Source of the DNA: Apostichopus parvimensis
Taxonomy: Eukaryota > Echinodermata > Holothuroidea > Aspidochirotida > Stichopodidae
Length of the DNA stretch: 29,882 nt
Direction: 5' to 3'
Assembly: GCA_000934455.1 (NCBI GenBank)
Contig: KN883923.1
Location: forward strand, 135,048 to 164,929
A model generated the notes under the pieces. That model was not told the origin of the DNA and searched no databases. It was given only the letters and a program-made list of their open reading frames with translations. Numbering within the stretch: position 1 is the first letter of the stretch; each line of letters begins with the position of its first letter. Positions 24,901 to 29,882 of the stretch are shown one piece after another. The translations under genes were made by a program, and so were the position numbers.

Positions 24901-25516
24901 ATCTACGGGATAGTGACTGATTTAATGGATTCATAAAGAAAGGTTTACTTTGACCTAATGATATGCAGATTTCTTTCATCATCTAATCAATATCAACAGT
25001 TTTTGAAATCCATAAATCTTTCCAACTGTAGTAGTTAATACTTATTTGAAACAAAAAGTACTTCTCTTGGTTGAATAATTTCATGCAAGTGAGCAGATGC
25101 TAAGATTAAAATAATTTAATACTTGATAGAAAATGTCATCATGTCAGTCAGAGAATGAATATCTTTATTATTATGTCTGCCAATATCACAAACAAATACA
25201 CTGCAGCAGTCTGTTTTTAAATGTAAATATGATGTAATACCTGAAAGTTCAGCTAATGCTTCTCTGTGTTCATACATTTTAAGCAGCTTTTGCAAATTTA
25301 CAAAGGTTTCCAACTCTCCAAACCATTGCGATTGCTTTTTCTTCCAAGCAACTATTACAGCTAAAAGATGATCTGCTTTGACACTATCAGGTTTATAACG
25401 ATTAAAGTCATCATGGTTCAATGTTAACATATCCATCAATTGTTGCTGACTAAGACGGAGTTTTTCTGCCACTTTCTGCATGTTCATCCTGGTAAGTCTT
25501 TTAGACTCAGGAGTTG
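698..25516 (-). CDS. CYLD-like: Death-domain array fused to CYLD-like (pseudo)deubiquitinase, 15-exon gene, 5' end incomplete
   Basis: Proposed join on the minus strand, 5' to 3': 25516-25241, 24237-23971, 22357-22091, 19929-19669, 16281-16024, 13496-13236, 12584-12318, 11598-11338, 10445-10193, 7188-7030, 6637-6505, 5552-5444, 4100-3973, 2703-2457, 912-698. All introns are GT-AG and all junction phases agree; the total is 2 + 3360 nt. Exons 1-8 each give one death-fold domain and exons 9-15 give a full CYLD-type USP domain with B-box. Human CYLD is a K63/M1-chain deubiquitinase that dampens NF-kB and death-receptor signalling, and death domains recruit partners in the same pathways, so a cytosolic signalling scaffold is inferred. 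Oddities: nucleophile Cys to Ser, an in-frame TAG at the end of exon 11, no CAP-Gly domains, no start codon found. The alternative is two adjacent genes, but exon 9 has no start codon of its own and begins at a phase-1 acceptor matching the exon 8 donor. Confidence 0.72.
913..2456 (-). other. Intron 14, with repeat-derived sequence
   Basis: No exon seen. Contains a 42-bp imperfect tandem duplication (1097-1181) and, from about 1430 to 1850, a copy of the TGACCT-rich dispersed repeat ending in a CA-rich segment and the CACATAGATTCCTTTTGCC tail also seen near 14.85 kb and 27.67 kb. Confidence 0.6.
1097..1181 (+). repeat. Short tandem duplication, 42-bp unit
   Basis: GCCAATTT-GAGACCATTT-GATA-A followed by GACCCCTTGA occurs twice in direct order with a few mismatches. 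Confidence 0.7.
2457..2703 (-). CDS. CYLD-like: Exon 14: CYLD-like USP, catalytic His and Asp
   Basis: 247 nt, phase 0 to 1; acceptor TTTGTTGTAG, donor G|GTAGAT. Starts [13 protein letters not shown] (end of the B-box with a further His), has a diverged acidic linker ([14 protein letters not shown]), then [19 protein letters not shown] and [12 protein letters not shown]. The last two are near identical to CYLD and hold the catalytic His (TSHY) and Asp (FFDS). The ATG of MELF is internal and not a start: the frame continues upstream to the acceptor. Confidence 0.93.
2704..3972 (-). other. Intron 13, no recognised content
   Basis: About 1.3 kb of AT-rich sequence between the B-box exon and the His/Asp exon. 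Both strands were read; I see no additional CYLD segment, RNA gene or clear repeat. The junction phases on both sides (0/0) show that no exon is required here. Confidence 0.6.
3973..4100 (-). CDS. CYLD-like: Exon 13: CYLD-like USP, B-box zinc-binding insertion
   Basis: 128 nt, phase 1 to 0; acceptor GCTTCACAG, donor CAT|GTGAGA. Reads [19 protein letters not shown], then an acidic linker, then [12 protein letters not shown]. The three CxxC pairs and trailing His align with the CYLD B-box (CRIC, CREC, CKTC, then His). In CYLD this zinc module is inserted in the USP domain and helps its localisation rather than catalysis. All visible ligands are retained, so the fold is probably kept. Confidence 0.9.
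4101..5443 (-). other. Intron 12, no recognised content
   Basis: About 1.3 kb, AT-rich. No exon, RNA gene or defined mobile element recognised. Confidence 0.6.
5444..5552 (-). CDS. CYLD-like: Exon 12: CYLD-like USP, CLIIQ region
   Basis: 109 nt, phase 0 to 1, found without an ATG-initiated frame by similarity and splice sites. Acceptor CTTTTCTGAAG, donor A|GTGAGT. Reads [20 protein letters not shown] followed by [16 protein letters not shown], matching CYLD APSCLIIQMPRFGKDFKLF, FPSLELNITDLLED. This is the USP strand that carries the fold before the B-box insertion. Confidence 0.88.
5553..6504 (-). other. Intron 11, starting at the weak donor
   Basis: Begins GTCATT and ends TTTTCTGAAG. A 111-nt open stretch at 5701-5591 has an acceptor-like and a donor-like edge but no match to the CYLD family and the wrong phase, so it is not called. 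Confidence 0.55.
6505..6637 (-). CDS. CYLD-like: Exon 11: CYLD-like USP segment ending in an in-frame TAG
   Basis: 133 nt, starts phase 2 after a good acceptor (CTTTTCCACAG). Reads [19 protein letters not shown] and then [17 protein letters not shown], matching CYLD YQIFMEK, LLEWSFINSNLKFA. The phase required by exon 12 places the exon end just after TAG (6507-6505), with donor GTCATT, which has a rare C at +3. In CYLD this position is Glu (FAE-AP); GAG to TAG is one base. Other donors (GTTAGC after TTGAA, or a GC donor) would break the frame or drop residues. So the exon is certain but its end is suspect: nonsense mutation, error, or an unusual splice. Confidence 0.8.
6638..7029 (-). other. 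Intron 10
   Basis: A 392-bp intron, donor GTACAC, acceptor CTTTTCCACAG. Nothing else recognised. Confidence 0.7.
7030..7188 (-). CDS. CYLD-like: Exon 10: CYLD-like USP, EEKDPxEF region
   Basis: 159 nt, phase 2-2; acceptor TGCTTTCCAAAG, donor AG|GTACAC. The codon split with exon 9 makes Ser, giving [14 protein letters not shown]. It contains [17 protein letters not shown] and VKPFLQIR, matching CYLD GYV-A, EEKDPEEF and V-PLLKIR. These are structural helices of the USP thumb. No frameshift or stop. Confidence 0.9.
7260..7500 (+). repeat. TGACCT-type dispersed repeat copy
   Basis: Shares with other copies in this window the order: TGACCTTTGACCTC, a CAATAGG-type segment, CTTGAGATATC-TGTTTACAAG, then CACACGCCAACTTGACT and a GCCTGC-TATGGCA tail (compare 23215-23550 and 27899-28600). 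It contains a perfect AGGTCAAAGGTCA-type direct repeat at 7312-7324 (read on the minus strand). Confidence 0.6.
8830..9560 (-). repeat. Approximately 290-bp periodic repeat, inverted relative to the 20.7-22.0 kb array
   Basis: TTTGTCTTGCAG with similar flanks recurs at about 8989 and 9281, roughly 290 bp apart. The segment GGTTACCATAGTAACTGAGG near 8860 is the reverse complement of the motif GACCTCAGCTACCATGGTAACC at about 21877, so this is the same family in the opposite orientation. Copies are diverged. Confidence 0.5.
10193..10445 (-). CDS. CYLD-like: Exon 9: CYLD-like USP, nucleophile box (Cys replaced by Ser)
   Basis: 253 nt, phase 1 start, phase 2 end (R codon split AG|). Acceptor TCTCTCTTTAG, donor AG|GTAGGC. 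After a linker ([18 protein letters not shown]) the segment [16 protein letters not shown] is followed by [16 protein letters not shown] and [11 protein letters not shown], matching the CYLD segments around GIQG, the NSCYLD nucleophile box, LFxxFAxxxVLD and IVNPLR. In CYLD the third residue of NSC is the catalytic cysteine; here the codon is TCC (Ser) near 10337-10339. This predicts loss of protease activity. One base would separate it from a Cys codon (TGC), so a variant or read error is possible. Confidence 0.88.
10718..10762 (-). pseudogene. Partial duplicate of the start of exon 9 (relic)
   Basis: About 45 nt resemble the first bases of exon 9, including an acceptor (CATTTCAG) followed by the same ATTTTGGTGGC and a shared GACTGTGA. 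Translated in phase 1 it gives FGGYDCDQ, against FGGKDCEP in exon 9. The similarity fades after roughly 40 nt, the frame meets a TAA soon after, and there is no matching phase-1 donor, so it looks like a broken duplicate of the exon edge lying about 320 bp upstream of the real one. Confidence 0.45.
11032..11061 (-). CDS. Possible 30-nt micro-exon in the death-domain/USP linker
   Basis: Between exons 8 and 9 a short minus-strand segment reads (E)ELIEDIDRQ. It is flanked by an AG acceptor (GATATCAG) and a G|GTACAG donor, and would be phase 1-1, so it could be included or skipped without changing frame. The acceptor lacks a good pyrimidine tract, so this is only a candidate alternative linker exon. 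Confidence 0.2.
11338..11598 (-). CDS. Exon 8: death domain, alpha' type, last before the USP domain
   Basis: 261 nt, phase 1-1; acceptor GTCTTTTCCAG, donor G|GTAATT. Reads [48 protein letters not shown] and [20 protein letters not shown]. Same length as exon 4. The exon ends one base into a codon; joining to exon 9 (which starts AT) makes Asp, giving LLYR-D-FGGKDC. No CAP-Gly exon is visible between this exon and exon 9. Confidence 0.8.
11599..13235 (-). other. Introns 7 (11599-12317) and 6 (12585-13235)
   Basis: The two short introns of the second triad. No exon or RNA gene besides exon 7 between them. A short direct repeat of TTCAATTCTGAT is present at about 12796 and 12835. Confidence 0.6.
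12318..12584 (-). CDS. Exon 7: death domain, beta' type (second copy)
   Basis: 267 nt, phase 1-1; acceptor CTTTTGCAG, donor G|GTATAT. Opens [16 protein letters not shown], followed by [15 protein letters not shown], a run ending in [19 protein letters not shown] and [18 protein letters not shown]. Same length and layout as exon 3 (shared VPDRG-FD-T-LNT, ASELG/AAELG, LR-VF-W, GC-KL, KAC--IG--TLA--IEQG). A canonical death domain with helix 5 Trp retained. Confidence 0.83.
13236..13496 (-). CDS. Exon 6: death domain, gamma' type (second copy)
   Basis: 261 nt, phase 1-1; acceptor TTATTCCTAG, donor G|GTACAA. Duplicate of exon 2: same PPPYPFS opening, [22 protein letters not shown] and the ending [14 protein letters not shown]. 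It is two codons shorter than exon 2, with the length difference in the variable middle. Reading frame intact. It starts the second gamma-beta-alpha triad. Confidence 0.8.
14300..14522 (-). mobile_element. tRNA-derived SINE
   Basis: On the minus strand the element starts with a tRNA-like head, GGAGTG ... CACTCC pairing as an acceptor stem. It has an A box (TAGCTCAGTGG, 14514-14504) and a B box (GAGTTCGAGTC, 14471-14461), the two internal RNA polymerase III promoter blocks. The anticodon arm is imperfect (CCTT/AAGG with an 8-base loop), so it is not a working tRNA gene. An unrelated body of about 155 bp follows, ending in a TCCTGC/GCAGGA hairpin (14318-14305). I could not define target duplications. 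Confidence 0.65.
15170..15191. repeat. 22-bp perfect AT palindrome
   Basis: Half-site AATATTATATT followed directly by its reverse complement inside a longer AT-only stretch (15155-15202). Confidence 0.8.
16024..16281 (-). CDS. Exon 5: death domain, epsilon type (between the two triads)
   Basis: 258 nt, phase 1-1; acceptor CTATTTTAG, donor G|GTAAGT (consensus). Begins [14 protein letters not shown], then [29 protein letters not shown] and [12 protein letters not shown]. The death-fold pattern is clear but it has no second copy at the matching place in the window. It shares the G-L start and the W/L spacing with the lone exon at 26390-26200, which may be its sibling. It splices into exon 6 as [10 protein letters not shown]. 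Confidence 0.78.
17090..17235 (+). repeat. Interspersed repeat fragment (SINE-like), type uncertain
   Basis: Contains TGTCCTTGACTCCTTGGGCA followed by AGGCACTTAATCTCC and TTCACCCAGGAGTTTAAGTGGG, a pattern I know from short interspersed repeats of many marine animals. No head, tail or target duplication is defined here. Confidence 0.35.
18026..18069 (+). repeat. 22-bp direct duplication
   Basis: TCCATCTGTGTCTCTTAA followed by TGTG then CGTG; two abutting copies with one difference. Confidence 0.8.
18609..18644 (+). repeat. 18-bp direct duplication
   Basis: TTTAGACTTGCTC is repeated at exactly 18-bp spacing. Confidence 0.75.
19669..19929 (-). CDS. Exon 4: death domain, alpha type (first copy)
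   Basis: 261 nt, phase 1-1; acceptor CCTTTACAG, donor G|GTAAGG (near consensus). Reads [14 protein letters not shown], then [37 protein letters not shown] and a final helix [16 protein letters not shown] segment ([18 protein letters not shown]). Exon 8 has the same length and shares K-x-WxxL, LLIS-V-RxDAFRE, YWSM and LYD-x-LG-VA. The intron before it holds the repeat array and hAT element described separately. Confidence 0.8.
21312..21319. repeat. Left 8-bp target site duplication
   Basis: GCATCTTC directly before the element; an identical copy lies at 21800-21807. Confidence 0.85.
21320..21799. mobile_element. Nonautonomous hAT-type element (MITE)
   Basis: 480 bp with terminal inverted repeats TAGTGTTTACAC / GTGCAAACACTA (one mismatch in the first twelve) and subterminal GGGTACC-rich motifs near both ends (about 21345-21375 and 21764-21785). 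It is flanked by perfect 8-bp duplications GCATCTTC. hAT elements make 8-bp target duplications and have YARNG-type ends; TAGTG fits. The longest open frame inside is short and not transposase-like. The sibling repeat monomer near 21015 (GGCATCTTCCTA) shows the uninterrupted site. Confidence 0.85.
21800..21807. repeat. Right 8-bp target site duplication
   Basis: GCATCTTC directly after the element, followed by CTAAC, which continues the interrupted repeat monomer. Confidence 0.85.
22091..22357 (-). CDS. Exon 3: death domain, beta type (first copy)
   Basis: 267 nt, phase 1-1; acceptor CCCTTTGCAG, donor G|GTATGT. Opens with [14 protein letters not shown]. Shows the classical death-domain layout: [15 protein letters not shown] (helices 2-3), an acidic turn, [10 protein letters not shown] with the conserved Trp (helix 5), then [22 protein letters not shown] (helix 6 and end). 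Exon 7 is the same length and shares the VPDRG opening and the I-E-Q ending. It is the most canonical of the module types, close in pattern to ankyrin/UNC5-like death domains. Confidence 0.83.
22358..23970 (-). other. Intron 2, 1.6 kb
   Basis: Contains a two-monomer copy of the TGACCT-type repeat at about 23215-23550. The remainder has no recognised exon or RNA gene. Confidence 0.6.
23215..23550 (+). repeat. TGACCT-type dispersed repeat, two monomers
   Basis: Two diverged units start at about 23220 (TTGACCTCCACCAATTTCAG) and 23356 (TTTGATCTCCACCAATTGTA), 135 bp apart. A terminal part follows with CACACACACGCAGACACACC and GCCTGCCTATGGCAAG. Confidence 0.6.
23971..24237 (-). CDS. Exon 2: death domain, gamma type (first copy)
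   Basis: 267 nt, phase 1-1; acceptor ATTCCTAG, donor G|GTAAAC. The domain opens with PPPYPFS and then shows [27 protein letters not shown] and a final helix [15 protein letters not shown]. The WW pair followed by GREDxRDHI matches helices 4-6 of the death fold. By eye about half the residues match exon 6, including the same opening motif and the same last ten residues apart from conservative changes, so the two are duplicates. No stop or frameshift is present. Confidence 0.8.
24238..25240 (-). other. Intron 1, no recognised content
   Basis: About 1 kb of AT-rich sequence between exons 1 and 2. No additional death-domain module, RNA gene or defined element was seen. Confidence 0.6.
25241..25516 (-). 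CDS. Exon 1: death domain, delta type
   Basis: 276 nt, 91 codons plus split codons at both ends (phase 1-1). Acceptor TATATCAG at 25517-25524, donor G|GTATTA. The product begins ATPESKRL and has the death-fold pattern: an early amphipathic helix ([12 protein letters not shown]), a central hydrophobic stretch with Trp ([11 protein letters not shown]) and a last helix ([14 protein letters not shown]). Upstream exon(s) with the start codon are missing. The open frame runs on upstream to an ATG at 25610 through a hydrophobic stretch, but that stretch coincides with the T-rich tract before the acceptor, so I treat it as intron. It joins exon 2 as S-E-PPPYPFS. Confidence 0.75.
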
Positions 25517-25875
25517 CTGATATAAAGAGAATGAATAAAAAAGCCACAATTAACTGTATATTCCAGGGGAATTTGATATATTGCTGATGGACTGATACTT
25601 TCATTTGCAATGAATGAGATGAGAAATAGTGTAGCCATCAGAAAAGACTATAAAGGTAGTATATTCTTTCACAATCCACCGTTATGTCTCTCTGATCTAC
25701 ACAATTTGGCTAAATATATTGATATTCAGCAAAATGCCCAATTTCTATTTAGTAATATTGTTTGTAAATAAAAGAAGAACAACAAGTAATGTAAATCATC
25801 TCTGAAACACACTCAATGAAACACTCTAATTCCCTGAGCTCTTTACCTTGACTAATCTGCTCTATTTCTGTTTGT

Positions 25876-25881
25876 TTTATT
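25876..25881 (-). terminator. Candidate poly(A) signal for the upstream exon
   Basis: AATAAA on the minus strand about 320 nt after the TAA at 26202-26200. In this AT-rich sequence a chance hexamer is quite likely. Confidence 0.3.
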
Positions 25882-26199
25882 TTTTATATTTTCTTGATAT
25901 GTCAGTTTAGTTCTTTGACAAGACTTTACAAAATCCACTATCATCTAACTAGAAATGAAAGTTTCCTGAAGCGATCACCATTCAATATATCATTATCACA
26001 AGTGATTGTTCACTAGAGGGTTTGTCACATAAGAAGGTATAACTACGTTGCATATTCATAAGGCAAAGAACAAAAAACAGTAACTGATGTATTATGTTGT
26101 ACAAAGGAGATTTGTGCTTCTTCATCTCCATCCACAAATAGAAGCATCTTGCAATTTTTAGAGAAAGTTTTGTTTAACAATTGTATTTATATAAAGACT

Positions 26200-26390
26200 T
26201 TAAGTTAAAGAGTCTTCAACTTTGTTTGCATACAACCATTCATTCAACATTTTTAGTGCCATTTCAGCCTGGTTAAGACTTCTCATACGTTGTGCAATTT
26301 CCACTTTTTGATAACCAAAATATCTGGCGAGCAATGGCCAATCAAAGAGAAGGTTTAGAGATAGTTCCATCACCGTGTTAGGATCCAAAC
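26200..26390 (-). CDS. Separate death-domain exon ending in a stop; likely last exon of an upstream gene
   Basis: Starts at the same kind of phase-1 acceptor (CGACAG) as the other modules and reads GLDPNTVMELSLNLL, then WPLLARYFGYQKVEIAQR and MALKMLNEWLYANK, followed by VEDSLT and TAA. It covers helices 1-5 of a death domain; the sixth helix is missing. No G|GT phase-1 donor exists in it. A hexamer AATAAA lies at 25881-25876. It may be the 3' exon of a neighbouring death-domain gene, an alternative last exon, or a truncated module of this gene. Confidence 0.6.
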
Positions 26391-27898
26391 CTGTCGATAT
26401 GCCAATAAAATTACATCAAACTTAAACTGTCACAGTAACACAGGAAACCAAAGATTTAATTGCTGCATATAGCACTTATCAAAGATTGTCTTAAAAGGAT
26501 TTTCTGGTGGCTAAAGTTGATGGCTGAACAGAATTGCTAATAATTTTCTGAATCTAACTGTGAAAACCACATCCTCATTATAACATTTCGTGTTGCGAAG
26601 ATATGAATTTTTAAAATTTAGTATTATTTTGGAAATGCATCTGACAACAGCAGAACGAATGATGTCATCAAAACACTTCAACTGAAAATGTCTCATCATA
26701 ACATGTCAATAATTTGTTCACAAACACAAAGAATATTTCTACCAAAATGATACATTTTGATGAAATTCTTAGTACAGAGAACTTTGACAACTATGCAAAC
26801 ATTCCAAAAGTTTCAAGGATAAATCAACAAGAAGATTATAATAGCCTAAGTAACGCTTCCAAGGAGCATTTGCCTAGATGACATCACAGACACCCTGCTG
26901 TGATTCAACTTCCTGGAGTAGTTGAAGGTGTAACCAGTCAAGAAAGATCACATTCCATCCTGCATATCTGGAGTTAGGGGCATGATATTGAGATCGGGTT
27001 TTCAACTAGCAGTATGGAATATTTTTCTCTTCAATGTAAGTTCACATTGTTTGTCACCATAATACCCCAACTAATAGGAAGCAATTAAACAAACTGAAAA
27101 AGAAGAGCAAAGTATGAAAACATAACATAACAAAACATAACACATGTGTTCCACTTGAAGAGAATTTGCATGCCCTCTGAATTACACTGAACTTCATACG
27201 ATATGTTTGATGCAGAATATATTGTCGACAAGTAAACACATACAAATTAAAGAAAACATACATGTACATTTTTAATAAATATTGATTTGGAATTTAGCCA
27301 TAGCATCACAAATGTGAAAAACAAACATATTATTTGAAGTTGTTAAGTCTAGTTTCATCCTGAATTTTGCTGAGCTGACAAGCTGCCATCCAAGCAAACA
27401 TCAAAACACAAAACCCAATTTATGCTAGAGAACAAAGTAATTTACGCAAAATGATATTAAATTCAAAGCAAATATGTAATGGAAACAAAACAGTTATCAT
27501 GAAAATTAAGTGAGACAACGCACCACCCCCCCCCCCCAAAAAAAAACAGGTTACCAACGTGATAACGTAACATTCCTTTGTTGAGTTACAGTGTACCCAA
27601 GCAAGTGTCACAGACGCACACACACACAGACGCACCCACCCACACACACACGCCAACCTGACTACATAGGTTCCTTTTGCTAAAGCAAGGAACCAAAGAC
27701 AAAGAGTTTAACATGTGTACAAGAAAAACCAGGATGCAAAAATGCATAGTGGTTTCGATGATATCATGAACTATTTTCTGCATGAATCTGGCGAAATGTA
27801 TAGTGAGGGTGTACAACATACTTGATATTAGTAATACAGTGAAAAGCAGTGCGATGTGACAAACAATAAATTCACGATGACACATGCTGTCCTAAATT
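26391..27898. other. Gene-free stretch with simple repeats
   Basis: No exon recognised on either strand. Contains a C12-A9 run (27526-27546), a CA/GA-rich microsatellite (27608-27652) and a piece of the TGACCT-type repeat tail (about 27590-27690). Confidence 0.55.
27608..27652 (+). repeat. CA-rich microsatellite
   Basis: Imperfect CACA/GACGCA repeats followed by CGCCAACCTGACT, the same arrangement as the CA-rich end of the dispersed repeat at 7430-7455 and 23480-23515. Confidence 0.7.
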
Positions 27899-28620
27899 GA
27901 CCATTGACCTCAACAACAAAATTCTTGTACTAAATGTGATAGATACATCAACATACTAAATATGACATCAGTCCTTGTTGAAATATTGTGTAAAACATGG
28001 TTTAAAAATCTGACCCCTGGTGAACTCAAGAGACCATTGACCTCCGCCCAAAACATTAAGGCTTCTTGTACTCAATGTGGTACAATTACATACCAAATAT
28101 GCGATCTGTCCAAGCTTCCCTTACGATATTATGTTCAGGAAGATGTGTTAGTGTGGAGAGACAGGTAAGAGGGGAGTGAAGTAAATAATTGGGATTTGCT
28201 GACTTCAAATTAACTCTGACCTCCACCTAAAGCAATAATAGGCTCCTTAAATTTAATGTGGTACATAAACAAACCAAATATGAGATCTGTCCTTTCTTGC
28301 AATAGCATGTTTACAAGGTTGACCTGGGTTGACCTGCTGTCCCCAAATGACCTATGACCTACACCAAAAACATTAGGCTTCCTGTACTCATGTGGTACGT
28401 CTACACAGTAATATGAATTGGTCTGACCATTCCTTCCGGAGATATCGTGTTTACAAGGTTTTCAAAAGTTGACCGCTGAAGACCACAAGAGACCTTTCAC
28501 CTCCACCAAAAACAATAGGCTTGTTGTACTCAATGGGGTATGTCGAAACATTAAATATGAGGTCTGCCCATGCTTCCCTTCTTGAGGTATCGGGTTTTCA
28601 AAGTTTTCAAAATTTGACCC
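27899..28620 (+). repeat. Degenerate tandem array of the TGACCT-type repeat, about five units
   Basis: Unit starts, marked by TTGACCTCCACC-like segments, lie at about 27900, 28034, 28215, 28350 and 28491, mostly 135-140 bp apart. Each has AATAGGCTTCTTGTACTCAATG, TGGTAC, CAAATATGAGATCTGTCC and TTACAAGGTTTTCAAA-like blocks with indels. Confidence 0.65.
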
Positions 28621-28624
28621 ATGG

Positions 28625-28884
28625 TTTTTTTAACATTAATTTAACTTTGGTGACCTCGGATCACATGACCGTTAAGTTTGAAATTATTCCCCTATACCAT
28701 TTGCAACTTGTCCCAAAATATCAACCATGTCACACCTTGGCACTGGGAGTTATTGCACTAAATGTCTGAAAATTAACTTTGACCTCATATAACTTCCCAC
28801 ACAAAGGTCACCTGGGGTCAACCCATTGACATTTTTGATCGGTGAGACGTGAATATACCATCAAAACTATAAAAATTCAAACAT
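28625..28884 (+). repeat. Triplicated segment, copy 1
   Basis: Begins TTTTTTAACATTAATTT and runs through GGTGACCTCGGATCACATGA, CCATTTGCAACTTGTCCC and a conserved GGTCACC-GGGGTCAACC end. Very similar to the copies at 28922 and 29321. Confidence 0.7.
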
Positions 28885-28921
28885 TTTTATCTTTGCCCAT
28901 TTTCTCTCCCCAAAATACTAG

Positions 28922-29188
28922 TTTTTTAACATTAATTGACCTTTGGTGACCTCAGATCACATGACTGTTAAGTTTGAAAATATACCCCTATACCATTTGC
29001 AACTTGTCCCAAAATATAAACCGTGTCACACCTTGGCACTGGGAGTTATTGCATTAAATGTCTGAAAATTAACTTTGACCTAGTATAACTCCGCACACGA
29101 AGGTCACACAGGGGTCAACCTATTGACATTTATGATCAGAAGGTACCTTTAACATCTGAAAATAGCATCGAAACTGTAAAAATCCCAA
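28922..29188 (+). repeat. Triplicated segment, copy 2
   Basis: Same order of blocks as copy 1 about 297 bp upstream. It carries TGACCT-TTGG-TGACCT at 28937-28952, a direct repeat of the hexamer with 4-nt spacing. Confidence 0.7.
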
Positions 29189-29320
29189 AACACTTAAAGG
29201 TCACCAGAGGTCAAATTGAGGTCAGGGGTTACCCAGATGCGGGTCGACAATTGGATTACATTGAAGCAAACTCCCAACCCTAACGATTACTACGTTCTCA
29301 AGTTATCGCAAAAATACTAT

Positions 29321-29430
29321 TTTATAATCATTAATTTACCTTTGGTGACCTCGGATCACATGACCGTTAAGTTTGAAATTATTCCCCTATACCATTTGCA
29401 ACTTGTCCCAAAATATCAACCGTGTCACAC
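29321..29430 (+). repeat. Triplicated segment, copy 3 (truncated)
   Basis: About 100 bp nearly identical to copy 1 (more alike than either is to copy 2), ending abruptly after GTCACAC where a different repeat begins. Confidence 0.65.
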
Positions 29431-29882
29431 TAGACCGGGAGCCCAGAGGGTTTGGTTAGCTGGGAAGGTAACCAATTGCCTTGTACATCACAATGTTCAC
29501 AGTGCATTCCTGTATATGAAACCAGACGACTGGCAAACCGGCTGTGGTGGGTGTGGCTGGGAGAGCAATTTTAAAGTCACCTAACAGCTAACCTAGATCA
29601 GCTTTCTTGGTAACCAAATCAAAGTAAGTACAATGTGTCAGGTATGGCCCCAAGAGCAACAAATGGCCATCGCCAGTGATTATTGTTGGTGGGGTACCCC
29701 TGCCAGTCATCAATAATTGACCCCTCACAGCTGACCTAGGTCAGCTCATGAGGTAACCACTTGAAACCTACTGGAAAATGATGGTTAGGACTTCAGATAC
29801 AAGGGATGGGCATTGCCAGTGATTTTTATTGGTGGGGTACCCCTGCAAGTGGACCCCCAAAATGCCCCTCCCCTCATTGACC
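29431..29882 (+). repeat. Second tandem repeat, about 140-bp units, to the window edge
   Basis: Two diverged units each contain CAGCT-ACCTAG-TCAGCT, GGTAACCA and then CCAGTGATT-TT-TTGGTGGGGTACCCCTGC: the first at about 29583-29712, the second at about 29727-29850. An earlier partial unit (GTTAGCTGGGAAGGTAACCA) starts near 29454. Confidence 0.55.

Noticed and set aside
25517-25610. N-terminal signal peptide or membrane anchor on the first death-domain exon (open frame from an ATG at 25610 with a Phe/Ile/Leu-rich run).
   Set aside because: The hydrophobic codons are the T-rich tract of the 3' splice site. The acceptor at 25517 has the same phase and form as the other seven modules, and a secreted death domain is implausible. 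Only 5' cDNA would settle it.
29216-29584. 122-residue plus-strand open frame.
   Set aside because: Part of its translation recurs in the frame at 28521-28769 because both lie in the triplicated repeat; no protein family is recognised.
1-29882. CRISPR array, bacterial operon or prophage content.
   Set aside because: No regularly spaced identical repeats with unique spacers, no ribosome-binding-site-linked genes; the coding sequence is split by spliceosomal introns.

Overview
The window looks like intron-rich animal DNA. It is AT-rich, has small phase-matched exons with GT-AG introns, and carries tRNA-derived and hAT-type repeats plus many copies of TGACCT-rich dispersed repeats. Repeat style and death-domain richness suggest a marine invertebrate deuterostome, perhaps an echinoderm; this is inference and no species marker was found.

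Almost the whole window is one minus-strand gene, read from about 25.5 kb down to 0.7 kb. I place fifteen exons. The first eight (25516 to 11338) each encode one death-fold domain, are 258-276 nt long, and are all symmetric phase 1-1 modules. Three module types occur twice in the same order (called here gamma, beta, alpha), separated by a fifth type (epsilon) and preceded by another (delta): delta-gamma-beta-alpha-epsilon-gamma'-beta'-alpha'. The last seven exons (10445 to 698) encode a CYLD-type ubiquitin-specific protease (USP) domain with its inserted zinc-binding B-box, ending in a TGA stop and a poly(A) signal. Every junction is phase-compatible, and the fifteen exons sum to 2 + 3360 nt, an in-frame total of 1120 codons. 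The start codon is not found.

The system of interest is this fusion: an array of at least eight death domains joined to a CYLD-like deubiquitinase fold with no CAP-Gly domains. The expected catalytic cysteine is serine, while the catalytic histidine, the aspartate and the zinc ligands are kept. It therefore looks like a pseudo-deubiquitinase attached to a death-domain scaffold. An in-frame TAG sits exactly at the end of the third USP exon, next to a weak donor, so a decaying gene, a truncated product or an assembly/allelic error must be considered.

To the right, a further death-domain exon with its own stop (26390-26200) may be the last exon of a neighbouring gene. From 26.4 to 29.9 kb I see no genes, only repeats. 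Introns carry repeat arrays, a tRNA-derived SINE (minus strand, 14.3-14.5 kb) and a clean 480-bp nonautonomous hAT element (21320-21799) with an 8-bp target duplication.
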